Shown one piece after another: positions 36,201-51,200 of a stretch of 64,000 bases of DNA. A program made the position numbers and the translations under genes. The first letter of the stretch is position 1. Each line of letters opens with the position of its first letter. The notes beneath the pieces are model-generated. The model saw nothing but the letters and a program-made list of their open reading frames with translations, was not told the origin of the DNA and ran no database searches. Origin of the DNA: Clytia hemisphaerica (taxonomy: Eukaryota; Cnidaria; Hydrozoa; Leptothecata; Clytiidae); the NCBI GenBank assembly GCA_902728285.1, contig CACVBU010001176.1:67858-131857 (forward strand). Reading direction: 5' to 3'.

Positions 36201-39200
36201 ATTTTGTTATGCTACTAAGCTAATAGTGTACATCTTTTTAGTCAAAATTATACTATTAGTTTAGAACCTTGGCTAGTGGAAGGTTACTTTCATTGTCAGA
36301 TGGTGTTTTGATTGCGGAAGGTTGGGTCAGAATCAATGTTTCGATTGGTTTGACTTTATCTGTCCCAATGGGGTCCAAATTATGGAAAAACTTTCGATTC
36401 AATCCAGGACCTTAGCGGCCCGTGAAGTTTGTAGTTTGTTAGTTTGAAAGCCAGTAGAGAATATTATTTCAAAGTTTTTTGATTTATACCGTCGCTCTCT
36501 GGCGTTTTATGACCACACCCATGTCTCACACAGCCCCAGTGAAACTTCTTCTTTGCACAATGGGGATTAGAATTCGTATCAAAATTCCAATGGAGATAGA
36601 CGTTCCATTGTTCTCAGGTCAAAAAAACAGGTGGGATGGTATTGGAGTGCGAATTTTAAATGGGGATAAAATGAAAGTCAATTTTCCAGTAGTCCCTAGT
36701 GCTATTTTTCCCAGCGGGACGAAATTTCGGTCAAAATTTCCAGTGGGGCTGGGGTCCCAGTGGGTCTGTGACACCGGGGAGTATTACCGGGGGCTCATGC
36801 CAGTTGGGTTGCCTTAATCATATGGGATATTGCAAGAGGGCAATACAGATGCTCGTTGAATTTCTTTGGGAATCTCGCATCAATTTTCACCATATTAGGG
36901 AAATTTATTTAGACGACACTACAGTCTCCTTGATAAATGCTCCAGAGGAGTTTGCCGACAACAAGATCCCACTGAATTTAAAAACATAATGAGTCAAGAC
37001 ATAGTAGATCGAACGTCATTTCTTACTTCTTACTTTTTGTACAATCGAAAGAAAAGAAAAGACTAGTTGTTTGAAATGAAAACAAAATTAAATCTGTTTA
37101 CAAACTAACTTTTTATTATCTTATTTGTATATTTGTCAACTTTACTTGACGGGTTATATACGGGATAACATCGTTAAGTAGGCGATCAATTGCGAAATAG
37201 ACATTTAGCTGTATGCAATATTACCTTTTAGTGACTCGGAATTTTTCCCTTTTTTTCTTTCGATTGATGATTGGCTGAGAAGATGTATAGATATATTCTG
37301 CTTAATAATTGATTGTTTATAGGTTTGCTTTAACATGTTTTATCTTTCGGTTATACTTTATAGCAAAATAGAAATTGATAAACAAATTATCGTCTACATG
37401 AGCAATTATACAGATTTAGCGGAAAATCAAACCTTATAAATCTTTGATTTTACAAACACAAAATTGACTTGAATTTTTGAGACACTTTGAACAAGATATA
37501 AATGGGACTTTGTGCAGTTTGAATATTTCTTGTTGGCTTTGAATGTATTTGATGGCAATAATGGAGCAAGTACCAAGATATTTGGTAGGTATTGATCATT
37601 TATCACTCTCTCTTTAGTTCGAATGCTCACTATGTATGCTAATTTGTTCGAATTATAGAGAATTCGAGTGACAGAGTATATCGTTAATGTGTACATCGTT
37701 CATGTGTACGAGTCTGCTGAATGAATTTCAAATGGGTTCAATTTTCCAGTTCGGCTAAAATTTTAGGGTGTTTCTCGCACCGGGAACGAAATTTTCTAGT
37801 AGTCCCACCGGGTCGGTGACACAGGGGTGTAGTAACGGAAATATTGAAAGCCAGCTTTATTCCTTTGAATAGCCAATTAAACATACGCTTAAACAAGTCC
37901 CCGACCTGCAATGAGTTACAGAGTTGTACGTGCCTGTATGTATAATTAAAAGTTCAGTTTTGATATAAAACTCTGGTTCAAACAATTATGTACCAGTAAT
38001 CGGAAGTGTAAAAAATACCTCCAACTGCTTGCTCGTGACACTTCCTTGTCTGTTCGCATTTCACAATCAAAGGTCTTGAAAATAAGAAGAAAAACGCATG
38101 TCTGTTTAAGTTGATAATGATCTCTAAATCCTATCAATTAAACAAATATCTTAATGAGGCATTGTGACTAAAATGGGGATTGTCTACTTTAAGTTAACTA
38201 CTACAGTCTAATCTGGGGAGCATTCAGATACGGTCTTAGATTCAAACCAAAGTTAGTTCTCTTCCAAGTGATTAGAAAAGGTACCCGATGTATTTCTCTG
38301 AATCCTGTTCGCTATCATATGAAGGATGAAGGGTGGGTAAATAGAGAAATACACCTTCCAAGTAATCGAAAAAGGGCACCCTCACGAGCCAGGATGTCAG
38401 TTATAGAGAAGACGAAGACTCGGTACTTTGAGGCTTAAACTTCCCAAAAAATAAAAACAGTTAAGTATCAACAAAAGATTTATAGGTTCTATGAAAGTAA
38501 CCACTGCACACTCTTGCCGTGTACGGCCAAATTTTCTCTGAAATAGCTTAAAAATGCTTGTGATGCCAAGAGCATGTAGGTCTTTTGTTTTGTTTATTAT
38601 TTTACCCAGCGTGAGCTTGAGAGAGAGGTATTATTATTTCAACAGATTTTTGATGTTTTTTTTTCATAAAAACAAGGAACATTAAAATGCTTAAGAATTT
38701 CTTACAAGTCCTCTTTGGAACTCAATGTTTTTGTTATTGTATGCGACTAGTCGTTCAAACTCGGTACTTGGATGTGAAAAACATATGCCTTTGCCTCATT
38801 AGAATACTTGTAATGAATATATTTTGTTTTGTTCAAGACTTACTATGTGCCTTTTAAGAGCTGAATTCCAAGTTTACATGCGACTAGCTAGAAAGAATAA
38901 CGTTATCTGTTGTTGAATTGGAAACTTTTGCTTTCATTTCTGTAAAGGTTAAATTTAAAAGTTGACGCCATGTGTATAGTACGTGGTGTACTCTGAATGA
39001 AAATTGTTTTTCTTAGCGCTTACTTCATTTTGAAGGTTATAAATTTCTTAGGAGGGGCTGCTCAGTTATGGTTAAAGTATGATACTTCTTTGGAACATAG
39101 TGCAACAGAGAATAAACTTAGCAAAACCTAGAGAGTGCACAACTTTTCCGCTCAGCACATTGTATATTACTGCATGAAATTTTAGATTAAGTTACAGGCA

Positions 39201-42200
39201 AAGTCTAGCTAAGCAAGTGAAAGCAGCAGGATGTGTGAGTGCTTAAAAGCTTTGTCACAGCAACAAGCAAAGGATGATACTTGATCATGTTTCTTTTAAA
39301 TGAGAAAGGAAGGTCTTGATCTAAGTTAGGAAATCCTTTGACGATAGATTATTTAGATTGCTAAAGGAGATAGTTAGTATGGTGATAGTAGATGCTGGTA
39401 ACAGTATAGAGCAGCGTGTGAATGTGCTTCACAGTTATTATGGGTTGATTTATGTGATACCTTGTTTTGGATATTTTCTAGGGAGTTTTGAAGTCAGTCA
39501 GCAAGAGCTTATCATTAAAATATTTGGTTCATTTATATCAACCACGCTTGGAAACGTACTCTTTGTAGTTCTAAGCCCCATTTAAATTAAGAACATTCTC
39601 ATTGTTATTTTGGTTTTCGGTGTCAGTTTCCTTTTAAAGAATTTGACCTTGACCTTAATCTGGATAGGGTTCCTCAGTTGACCTTTGCATTTTTTCAAAG
39701 TTGGTTGATGACTTTAAAGTTAAACTATACTCTTTGCTTTTTGCGAACTGAACAAAAATATATTGTGTTCTCTGCTAAAACTTCAAGCAAATGCATTGGT
39801 AGAGCAAAAAGGAATGTTGGTATTATGAAAATTGTGTAAATTTTCCACAAGAGAGGAACATTGTAAAAATACTCGTGCTTCCTCATTTTGAGGTTAGCGT
39901 AAATATCATGTCAATTATCATCTTGTGTTCCTTATCCAAAGAAAATATTTATTCACGAAAAAAGAAGCAATTTCTTGATATTTAGATTACTGACAGATGC
40001 GGTAATGCATCGCGCTCCAAATATTTCCTGAGCTTCTCTTTTGTTTTCGTTGGTATTTTCGTCCGTAATTTTATAATGGTCCAGTTTAAAAGTTCATCGT
40101 GTGAAGGATAAACATCTATACGTGCTACTTGAGTTTTCTATGAAGGTCCGTTATTTTTGTAGAGTTGATATTTGGATTTAAGAATACATTGTAAACATTC
40201 TTTCCTTGTGTAAATGAACTTAATGATTTGAAATATTTTTGAGTTGCTTCTTAACTTTTGGTTCTTTGGGTTTTTGGATGATGTCTTTCCATGTTAGTAT
40301 TTTTTTGTATTTTTATACATGAAACAAACTTTTGTAGTTTATTGTATTGAGCTTGCCGTCGATCGTAAGGGTTTTTTTAACTGGTAAAATGTTTTTTAAG
40401 ACGTCCATTTAACATCCACGACGTCTTTATAACGTTAAATGGACGTTGAATTAAAGATTACCCGATTCTAATCCTACAAGGGTCAAATCAATTAGACGCA
40501 TTATCTTCCAGAAAATCTCCCTTTAAAAAGTGACCGTGCAGAGCTTTAGGAAAACCATTGTAAGGAATTACAGTATTTAATATGAATATAACTTCTACCA
40601 GTAGGTCTTATTACCACGCCTCTTTTCTCAAGATATTCAAACTTGATGAAATTATGGAGGATTTTCTATAGATCTTTTCTGGTTATTGTTAAAGCTTAAC
40701 CTTGATATTAACATTTTGCTTTTTTCTCGTTTCTTTCAGGAGTACATTAAAATCACAGTACGAAACCCAAGAACGCATATCAGTCGTGATAAAGCCTTGT
40801 ACACTGACTACGAAATCCGCATTGAGGTATGTTAGATTTAATCACTTCAATGATAAGTTTTCCGCCTATGATAGAAAAAATGTTTACTGATAGATAACAG
40901 AGAGCTTTATGACAGTTTTCCTAAAAAGAAGTGATAACGCAAAAATATGTTAATAGGTTTTTGTGGAAAATGCATAGAATTTTTCCAGCGGGATATACGG
41001 CCTACCATTTTCAAAATTGACATCATCTTACACCATATTTTGTTTACACTTATCACTATTTACATGACGTCATCATTGTAAAGAGGAGACACCACAAGGA
41101 AGTGGCATCCGGGATCGATTCGAATTATAGAATTTAGAGAAAGGGAAAAGAATACTTCCAAAGAAAACAAGACAGTGTTATAAATCTGTTTCCTTCAACT
41201 GTAATGAGTTATAAAGTGACATGTTTCGATTGGATATCAGTCATTCATGGGTGTTGTTTGTTGTTGTTGATGATGACTGTGGTACTTTGAGTTTGAGTAC
41301 CTGCTAAAAATAATTTTGTCTTTTAAGCGTTATAGTACAGATTCTAAGAGTTCAATATCTTCCATTCCAAAACGAACTTTACTTGTTTTGATACACTTTG
41401 TTCAACACCAACAGAAAACTCTTATATGCTTTTAAGAAATATCGTTTTGATCTTCCTCCCAGCAGTGCCAATTTGAACAACCCTACCAAATCCACCGACT
41501 TGCCAGCAATCTTTGGAGAGTTGACATTGAACTACACGCTTTTTTTTTTTATAAGAATACACTTTATAAGAATGTCCATGATGAAAATGGCCAAAAAATT
41601 AAGAATATGGTAAGAATATCACCGTCATGGAATTTAGCAACTGAACCTAAGAATGCCATTTTTAAAGCATTTTAACCTGTAGATTGCCAATTTCGATCTT
41701 AACCTAAGAATACCGTAAGAATACTTTTGGATAATTTTCGCCAAAAAGTTAAGAATATCCATGATGAAATGAAAAAACACCATTCTTATGAAAAAAAAAG
41801 CGTGTAGCTTAAGCTGAAACCTATATCTACTGCGTATGTTTCGAAGATTATATAATCAACTTATTTTCAATCGCAGTTTATAGACACTGGCTTTTTTTAA
41901 GTTAGGTAGCGCGAATGAGACAGTCTTTACCTTATCTCCCTAAGACTTAAATGAAATAGTCGATGGTTGGTTTTTCTAATTTTACGATTATGTCTCCAGT
42001 TTTGACCACAGCTATTGTCCATATCATCAAAATGTGGATTTCAAATTACATAAATTTGCGGACAATCTTAAATTGGTACCAAGGATTAAGTATTGCTTAA
42101 TATGATCACTTACCAATTGGTACTATTTTGAATTTTTATGGGGGGTTTTGAAGGCCAGCTTGTGTGGTTATTATGTGATTAGGGTATAATTAACCAATAT

Positions 42201-45200
42201 CATGGCCCTAATAACTTGATATTGGTCATTTTAAACAATGTAAACAATCAAGATTTGAAATGAAATGTTTTACAACCAGCCGGTTAAGAATTAACTCTCT
42301 TACATCTGTCAATTTCTTTCTGAGAATGTGGTCAAAATTTTGGTCTAAATGGTTCCAGTAATGAAAAGCCTCAAAAATCATTTATATAGCTGGTACTTGG
42401 CAAATTAATGTTATTTGAAAGCATTGCTAATAGTTTTAATTATAATTAAGCGTTGTTTATTTGGTGCCAAAAAATAAATTGCTTTAATTTCATGCTTTCC
42501 ATTTCAACCTACGCTTTTTAATGCTTTATTGTTTTCGACTAATGAACATTTTTTATGACGGTTCGAATTTCGTTCCAATAATAATTTTAAGTAACAAAAC
42601 CATGGGCTTGGTTCTTCCTTATACAATGGCCATTAGCGACCGTTATCATGAAAACAAAACGCTAATTACTTGATTGTAAACTAATTCAGCAAAAATAGAT
42701 AGGTCTAGGTTGTTTTTACGATAAACGAAAACACTAGCAATAAGAATAAAATCGGAAAAGAAAGTGAATATTGAATTTTGGAGTCGAAAGCTTTCTTGCT
42801 CCATTGCGCTCAAACTATAACAATGTAACAATTTCCTTCATTTTCCACTTTTAGACAAATAATATCGCATTTGCTTGTACAGACTCATGCGTCAGGAGAA
42901 GGTATTCGGATTTCCAATGGCTTCGAAATAGACTACTCAGCCAATTTGCTTTAGAAAGGTAAAATTTTGAATTTTTTTTTTGAATTTTGAAACTCGTTTC
43001 ATGTACTGAAGAGTGTACGCTGTCAGCAGCATATGGACAGACTTAGAATTTTCTGTGAGTGATTCAAATCTATAGATTGCTGGCTTAGAATGTTTCTAGG
43101 TGACACTTTTAATTCTTTATCATTGCCTTAAAAGGGTAAAAAAGTACAGAGAGTGAAGAAAATGGAGATCGACAAATATATAAAAGGATTAGATGGGACT
43201 AAATTTAAAACAAACTCTATTCATGATATGCACCACTGCAATGTCTTCTAACATTACATCACGGACCCAACAGCTGATTGGTTGTAAGTGACGTAAAATC
43301 AGTCAATACGTCACTTTGAACCAATCAGCTATTGGGTGGAATGGAAGACATTGCAATGGTGCATATCATGAATATAAACTTGATTTGTTTTCATAATTCA
43401 CTTTTTTCTAATCCCTAAAACTAGCATTGTACCACGAGTCAACCTTAGGCTTTTAAGTTCATTTTTCTGTGCATTAAGATTTTCATTATTCAGACTTTAG
43501 TTCGATATTTCGAAAGCAAAGGTTTTATGGTATTACAGGTATCGAATTTTATTTAGCGATTTTTCTTTTCAAACATACCTATTATAATTTTGTATCTCCT
43601 CAGTATATTTACTGGTAGTCTTAAAAATTTCAAAAAATCTCTAAATTATTATACCATGTTTGACAAGAAAAAACGTTAAAACGATTCAATATCTGCCTGT
43701 GTATACCAAATCATCGCATCGCAGAAATCTTTCGCATGTAGGTCTTTAACTACGTTGCTCTATAAAATCAAAATTTTTAATTCTCAAATAAAATGATATT
43801 TCTTTCAACAGGTCATTACCAGAGCTTCCACCAAAGAAAGTGTTTGGAAGATTCAAAAGGCAATTTCTAAAGAATCGACAGAAAGGACTGCAGGCATTTC
43901 TAGAAGAGTAAGTTTCTTATCAAATTGTGGATCAACACAGAAATTGATTTTTCTCTTCTTCATTTTCCATATTTATTTTAATCTATCTATTTGATGATAT
44001 TCCACTTCTGATTATCTTCTCAACAAACACAAAACTGCTATTTAGTTCGAATTCTATCAAATGTCAACAGTCATTTTTGTATCTGCTGCACAATATATTG
44101 AGACAGACTTTAGTATAAAACGCAAATTCGAATTCAGCTTTATTTTTCATTTTTCATTTTGAAGTTTTGAACAGTCCCCATAACGTATACGTATGAATAT
44201 GAAATAAATTTTTGCAGATATAGTAATCTAAGGATGTTATTCCAGGAGGTCAGTGATTTTAAAATGTTTTAACGCCTTTCTTGACCTCAAGGGACCTCAA
44301 GCGCTATTTAAAAATAACGTCACATTTTGAAGCGTGCTTTAGTTCAGACGAACAAGATTACTATAAGGTTGTTTTTATAAGGTGGAAATGTCCAAAAACT
44401 CACTAGCCTGATTAAATCCTTACACTAGGCTAATCAGCTGATTCGGCTTAAGGCGGGTTAGCTTTACATACAGGTGTGAAAATCTGAAAAATCATAAAAT
44501 CGTGAAATTATAGATAAACTCGCGGCGTCATCATTGAACTTTTTTTTTTACCAAACTAATGGACATTTGATTTGTTTTCAATAAAAACATCGTTAAAATC
44601 AAGTCAAACTACAGACGGCTCCGAATGAATGATAGTGTGTGTAGTAAAAAACTGGATTATCGTATCACGGGATAAACATGCTTTTTTCACGAGTGTAGGA
44701 AATAACTGTTATAACCTCAGCCGCTAAATACTCACGATTCAGTTCAAGTTTAAACGTTCTTTAAGAGATAAAAAGCTAATCATTTTCTGAGTCAAAATAC
44801 AGAAAATATTAGCCTCATAGTCATTCTTCCAAAATATGAGCCTCCGATTGTTCTTGTGAAATTGTTCTTATAAAAAGGCATTTTAGTGATCAGGGCTTTT
44901 GTTTTGGAAAAACAGGATATAGCTAATGATAAGTTACAACCCTTTAAAATTCATTACCTATTAACTGGATAATAATTGCAGACCTTTTTAATGATGGAAA
45001 GTGAAAATTGAGATCAAAAGTTCATTGACGCTCATACTCTCTTATGATGTATTTATTTGGTTATACAAGCCCTGTTTTGTCTTCAATATTTTCGTTAGTT
45101 CCATAAGCAAACAAACAACAGTAATGAGCCCCCCCCAGCAGTTTGCGTGATGGCGTGATTGGGACTTTTTCTTGCGTGATGGCGTGATTAGAGATTTTTT

Positions 45201-48200
45201 TTGGCGTGATGACGTGATCAAGATTTTGGCGTGATGCGTGATAGGGCAAAATTTGAGGCGTGATGCATGATTTGGGCTATTTTTCGCTATTTTTTGCGTG
45301 ATGACAAATTTTAGCGATTTTCGTGATGCGTGATGGAGAAAATTTTTTTGCGTGATGGCGTGATCAGGGGTGCCGCTGGGGGGCCTCAGTTATTGTATCT
45401 TTTGATGTCAAAATAATAAGTAAGAGTATAAACAACTTGAGTTGCAGCAAAGCTTAACAGTGTGATACGAGTTTTTCTTCTGATTCCAATGAAATTTCAG
45501 AGTATTCAATTTTAATTAGTATCAAAAAGAAGAATTTTGCCGGATCCAAAGGACCAATCTAAAAAATATGGATTCAAATTTTTCATAGTCCTCTAATATG
45601 AATTTGAAATTCATCAACTGTGCTAATGATTCACGCAAGCCAGACAAAAGCGATTTCCAGAGAGAGCTACTCGAAAGTCCTTTGACTGATTACTTTCAGA
45701 TCCTAATCGTATTTTAGTGTTAAAGTGAAAATCTCTACTTGAAAAGATAAACCATTTGCGAAAGGAAAAAGAAATGTAAACTCGATGTTATTTTTAAAAA
45801 GTTATAACTAAATGATAATGATGTCTGGCAGTTATTCACGGACGTCTGATAATTTCGTCAGTTTGATAAATCGTGACAAGCTTACAGGAAAAACGTACTC
45901 AATAGTTTTTTAATTCGAAAAGATTCTTCAACATGTAGATTAATTTTTTGAAAAGACTTCAATTCATTAGGCTGTTTGAATTCTCTTTGTGTTTGCAAAC
46001 AAATTGATAACAGCCTATCAAAAATCTATATTGCCAGAGAAACTTTAAAGATGAAACTTACATGTTCCATCCATCTTTTCTACATATGTTACTAATAGGT
46101 TTATTTTTAAACTGACATTTGGAAAATTTTGACTAATGGCTTAGCTAATTATCTAAACTGTTTGCAATACGAAGTTAATTAAAATAACCTGAAAATCATC
46201 CACCTAGCAACTCACGGATCTAAACGCTCAGCATGGAAATACATGCGACCTAACAAGCTGCAAAAGTATTCTTGTGCATTAAAAAAGTAACACATAAAGG
46301 GCCCTTATGATATCAAAAATCTTAATCCTGTTTTGTAAATATGTCTTACAGACCTTTTAGGGTGCGGTTTTAACTTTCTAATCTCCAACCCTTGTATTCT
46401 CATTGACTTTTTACACAGAACAGAGGGAAAAATGTAACAAATCTTATTGTCCTTAATGACGTCAACTTTCTTACTTTGACAATAGAGTGCTGAGCAAATA
46501 TGATGAGGTTATTTTTATAAGGTTACATATAATACGGTTGTCAGAGCGGTCACATTACAGACATAAAATATGCTCTAACTATCGAAGAGAAAAGGAGAGG
46601 TCTTTCAGTATTGTTTTCATAATCAATAGCTTGATTTAATGCAAGCTGTAAAAGAGCAGAGATCGATATTTTTTATGAGTTTGATGTTAAAAAGGGAGCT
46701 TATTAAACGAGGTTTTGTTCTCGCGTAGAAGGTATACGACAAAATTCATAACATAACAGGTTGCGTCTAAGTATTGGATTAACATCAACCTGTAATATAT
46801 AATTGAATCGCATGTTGCATACAACAAAAATAACATTATACTGATTTCGGATAATAATGTTTACATCTTACAGTATTACCGGACAATCAACATATCTATC
46901 GGACATTGCAGTGCACCTGTTTTTACAAACATCATTAAGTGTGTCAGAGATCCAAGACAAAATGACAAATGGTACTGACTCTGGTGGTGAGCTATTAGAG
47001 GAATATCAATCACCGTCAATACATGGTGGATGCACGTCGTTATCAAGGAGTTGTTCAGCTTATGAGGATCACGACTCCGGATTCAGCTACAGCACAGCAA
47101 GCTCGTTAAATGATTGTGGTAAGTGAGAATTTAGTTTTTGGTATTTTTTTTTCTCTGCAAAATATGAGGCTACATTGTGAACCCTTAAATAATAAGCAGG
47201 ACACACCCTTTAATATAGAGACATTTTAATTGTTTTTGGTGTTTTTTGTTGTTGTTGTTGTTGCTTTTTGCAGTCAAAGTTATTCTGTTTTTGAGAATGA
47301 GTCAATAGGGTTTTACCAGGTGCAGTTTGAGAATATGGTTTTCTAAACGTGAAGGTGCAGGAAAAAGGTTTTTATCTTGGGTTTTTTCTTAAGGACACAA
47401 CTTTCAATTTCAATTTATATGCGTGCAGTTTGTGAAACCTATTTTTAGTTTTTGATCCATCACTTTTTATTGATCAATCGTCTTACACTGAGGTGTAGTA
47501 GTTTACCAAAGAAAATGAATATTTGAAAGTTAATCGGATGAGTTTGTCTGCTTTATGAAGAATATCAGAGATTTGTTTGTTGTTCAGGACTTTCGTGAGA
47601 AATCTAGATAGATTATACTAGACAAAGTTTAACAGACAGAGTACTAGTAGATTAATGTTAAAAACACGGACCCGACACGAACCTGGTCAAGTCACTGTCA
47701 GGGAGAATGGTCTTGTTGAAAGATTAGATATAGCTTAGCTTTATCTTAATCAGGATAACCGTTTATTTAAAGGTTAAAATAAAGATGTGAAACTTTTGTT
47801 AATGTCAGGTTGGAAAGATTATAGCGTGTATTAAGCAGATTGAAAAGTTAAGCATTTCCGACATATGGATTAAGTAAAAGTTCTTGAACTTATCGTTTAA
47901 AGTAATCCCAGAAGTCATCCTGTCTCTGTGAAAATTGCCAAGAATTTTAAACATGGTTGAATTCTAGACCACGTAGCTATGAGTACACGTTTTTTCTTTT
48001 ATTAGAACCTAGTTTATAAGAACATATAGGCTGAAATTCGTCGAAAAATTAAGAACATCTTAAGAACATGCCCAGCCTCAGTTTGGAAAAATGACAAGAA
48101 ACTAAAATTTTTTCCTCTTTTTAAGCAGTTTTAACCGAATTTAGGGGTGGATCTTCAAAATTCGAGAGTCAAATATTGTCCAAATTTTGCCAAATTTAAG

Positions 48201-51200
48201 TGCTCTTTATTTTGTATCATATTGTCTATTTAGAGTAGTCTGAAAAATTAAGAACGCATTTAAGAACATTTTTAGGCTGAAAATTGCTAAAAAAAATAAG
48301 CACATCCTCAATAGGCTCAGCCAAATTTTAGGTGTTCTAATACAAAAAAAAACGTGTAGAGTTTAAAGAAAGTTGTAATACAGATTTCATAATTTCTCGA
48401 TACAAATTATTCAAATTCTCCGTCATATACAAAAATGGGATGCAAAATTAAATTATGTTGTAATTGTATTAGAAGGCGCAGTCTAATAAGGCTTTCAATA
48501 CATCATGCACTGCTGTGATTCATATTAAAATGAAAAGAAAAGGCATGATGATAATCCATAAAGTATGTAATGAAAATAGTATCTGATGGTGTATTGGGGG
48601 TTCCATTTGCATAAGATGTGGTTATGAAATCCTGTAATTTGTAATATTAATTTGGGTAAAAGGTTACATAAAAATTGTTCCTTTGTCATACTGTATAAAA
48701 TATCGCGTTTCACACAGCATGACCTCAAAAAATACGTCTTTCGATGATAAAATGTAATTTCACAAGGCCTTTGTAACCTGGACAGTAGACAAGCTGCGCC
48801 AACCTACCTATTTATCATAAGTCTTCCTCTTCGAGGTCCTTAACATTGTTAATAATAAAGTACGGGAATTCGATCTTATATTTCGCCTTGTGAAATAATT
48901 TTCGAAAAATTTAAAAGTTAAAACCACATTTATTACATAATGTGCCTAATGATCACAAGTATTGCAAGTCCAAAGTTCATTTATTATCAGCATGCTATTT
49001 TTCCACAGTGGAAAATACATCAAATTCCATCTTATTGATTGGGTGTAATGTTAATCCCCTTTGATAGTGATTGTGATTAATGCATGGAGATAATCAATTA
49101 TAGTGAGACAGGAGGCATGAAAAATCATTTAAATTCATTCCACTATTCAAGCATTTTCTATTATCAATAAACTCCTAAGTAGATCCATTAGGATTCAAAA
49201 TCTTAAAATAAAGTTACAGGGGTTTGTTAAACCACCCACTTTATAAAAGCACAAACAAATACAAACAGACGCTGTGAATCGAATTGAATCGATGTAGTCG
49301 AATTAATCGAACCGAATCAAATTTAGTCGTCTCAGTCAATGTGTATTTTGTTCGATTTTTGTTCGATGATCATTAATAATCAAACCAATCAAATCAAAAA
49401 TCGTGATAATAAATTTGATCGAGTTTGAAGTCCTACGACAATCGGAATTACGTTTGACTTGGTCGATTCGGCTTCGTTCGATTACCATTGACTAGACAGA
49501 ATATTTTAAAAGATCAAGGTGTGAACAGGAGCAAAACGATTTACATCAAATGTATTATGTACTTGCTTCAAATGTTTATGAGGAACGCAAGACTAGAATT
49601 CAAGTTTCTTTAGAGGTATCGTGCATCCTACACATAAAATTGAGTCTATTTTAGCGTTCTATAATAAGATTCTTGTATACACAAAATCACCGTTCCCAAC
49701 TTTAAACAATGACCTTGAACTTTAGAGTGTAACCTTTTCCTGACCACAATACAAGGCACAAAGGGTGACAAATACGTCAAAAAGGGGAAAAGAGGAAGTG
49801 CCCGGCCTTAGTTTCATGGCAATAGATCGCGTGATTTTTCACGCGATTGTCTTTTGTAAAATATACTGGATAAACATCAAGGTAAAATTAAACTGCAAAC
49901 AATGTCGACCTCCCATTAAAAAAAAACCCACAAGTTTTTAGAGTTTAAGTTTCTTTGTATTCAAACTTTTTGTAAGCACTCAAACTCAATCAAAAGTACC
50001 GTTTGCCATAGATAGATAGCAAGTTATTTAGATACAATTGGATGTTTCTTATTTTCAAGAAGCAAAGTGAAAGAAGGAACAAAGAATTTGTGAGGATAGG
50101 AATCAAAAACCTGTACTATATATTGGGATGAGTAGAGAAAAACTTTTTCTGAGAGTTCTTACAAAAAAATTGAATCAGCATGATTTTAGAGCATGAGAAA
50201 TAATCACGTGGATTTCTGTAACAAAGATGGTAGATTGGTTGTTTCAAAACAATAGAATTCTATTGACGTCAGCTAATGACTTGCCTAACGACGGCATATT
50301 TTTTCTTGCATTCCAATTTCAAAGACAAACAGAAAAAAACATGAGAGGTTCGATTGTCTATGTCGTTATAGTTAATTGTCTCCAGGGAGATATGCTATTG
50401 TTTGAATTACTTAGTTTAAAATAAATATTTTTTCTTTGTGCTATTGGTAATAGCTTTTCCTCAGTGCCCTTGCACTAGGCTATGAAAATAATGGTATAAG
50501 CTTTACATGGTATAGATTTTTGATTTTGAGAGTTCAAGGATAGTTCTCAAGAATAGCTTACTCCATGTGCAATTGACTATCTTTGGTATTGGTGAAGCAT
50601 TGGTGTAGAACTTGTTTACTTTATATTGTGGAAGATCGTAAATATTGAACCAAACCAAGAAGCAAACTAGCTCAAACCAAAAAAGTAATTATACTCTTTT
50701 CTAAATTTTTCTTTTTAAGCTATTTCGGGACCATATTGGACATACCAATATGGAGAAATAGAATGTCCGTAAATGAAGGCTTTATTGATTGAATTAAATT
50801 TGTCTTTTCGCCCTTCTTTTTTGGTAAAAATATAAATATAATATAATATCTTGAATACTCATGGTGACCTGGAAGAAACTTTCTTGAGCTCAATAGAGTG
50901 TACATAGTGATGATTGATGGAAAGTTTATAAAAGGATATAATAATGTTTCGGCTGACGTTTTGAAGTACAGGACATCAATTAGGAAGTGAACTAAATATA
51001 ACAGTAAGAGAGAGAAGAGAGTGAGATATCCATGGTAATGAGAAACAGTGTGAAACTCTGTAAAAACTTGTTGATAGTTTGTTTACTTTACTTTTGCTGT
51101 CCTGAGAAATTTGGTGACATACTCCTGATTTTTTAGTGACCTGTCATTTTCGGTTTTTTTGGTGGTGTAATCACTCTATCTTTCAGTCACCTAGGTTATT

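Noticed and set aside
39358-39585. 75-codon frame in sorting nexin intron 1 as a membrane peptide
   Set aside because: Hydrophobic composition is common in T-rich DNA; no family, no splice context, no upstream start signal.
44221-44250. Small in-frame segment between TTTTGCAG and GTCAGT as an extra sorting nexin exon
   Set aside because: Joining exon 4 directly to 46874 gives the conserved PX order; the segment has no counterpart in SNX10/11. A rare alternative exon cannot be excluded.
46857-47126. ATG at 46857 as the start of a separate small gene
   Set aside because: A good acceptor (CATCTTACAG) lies just after it, and the downstream peptide continues the PX domain of exon 4 in phase.
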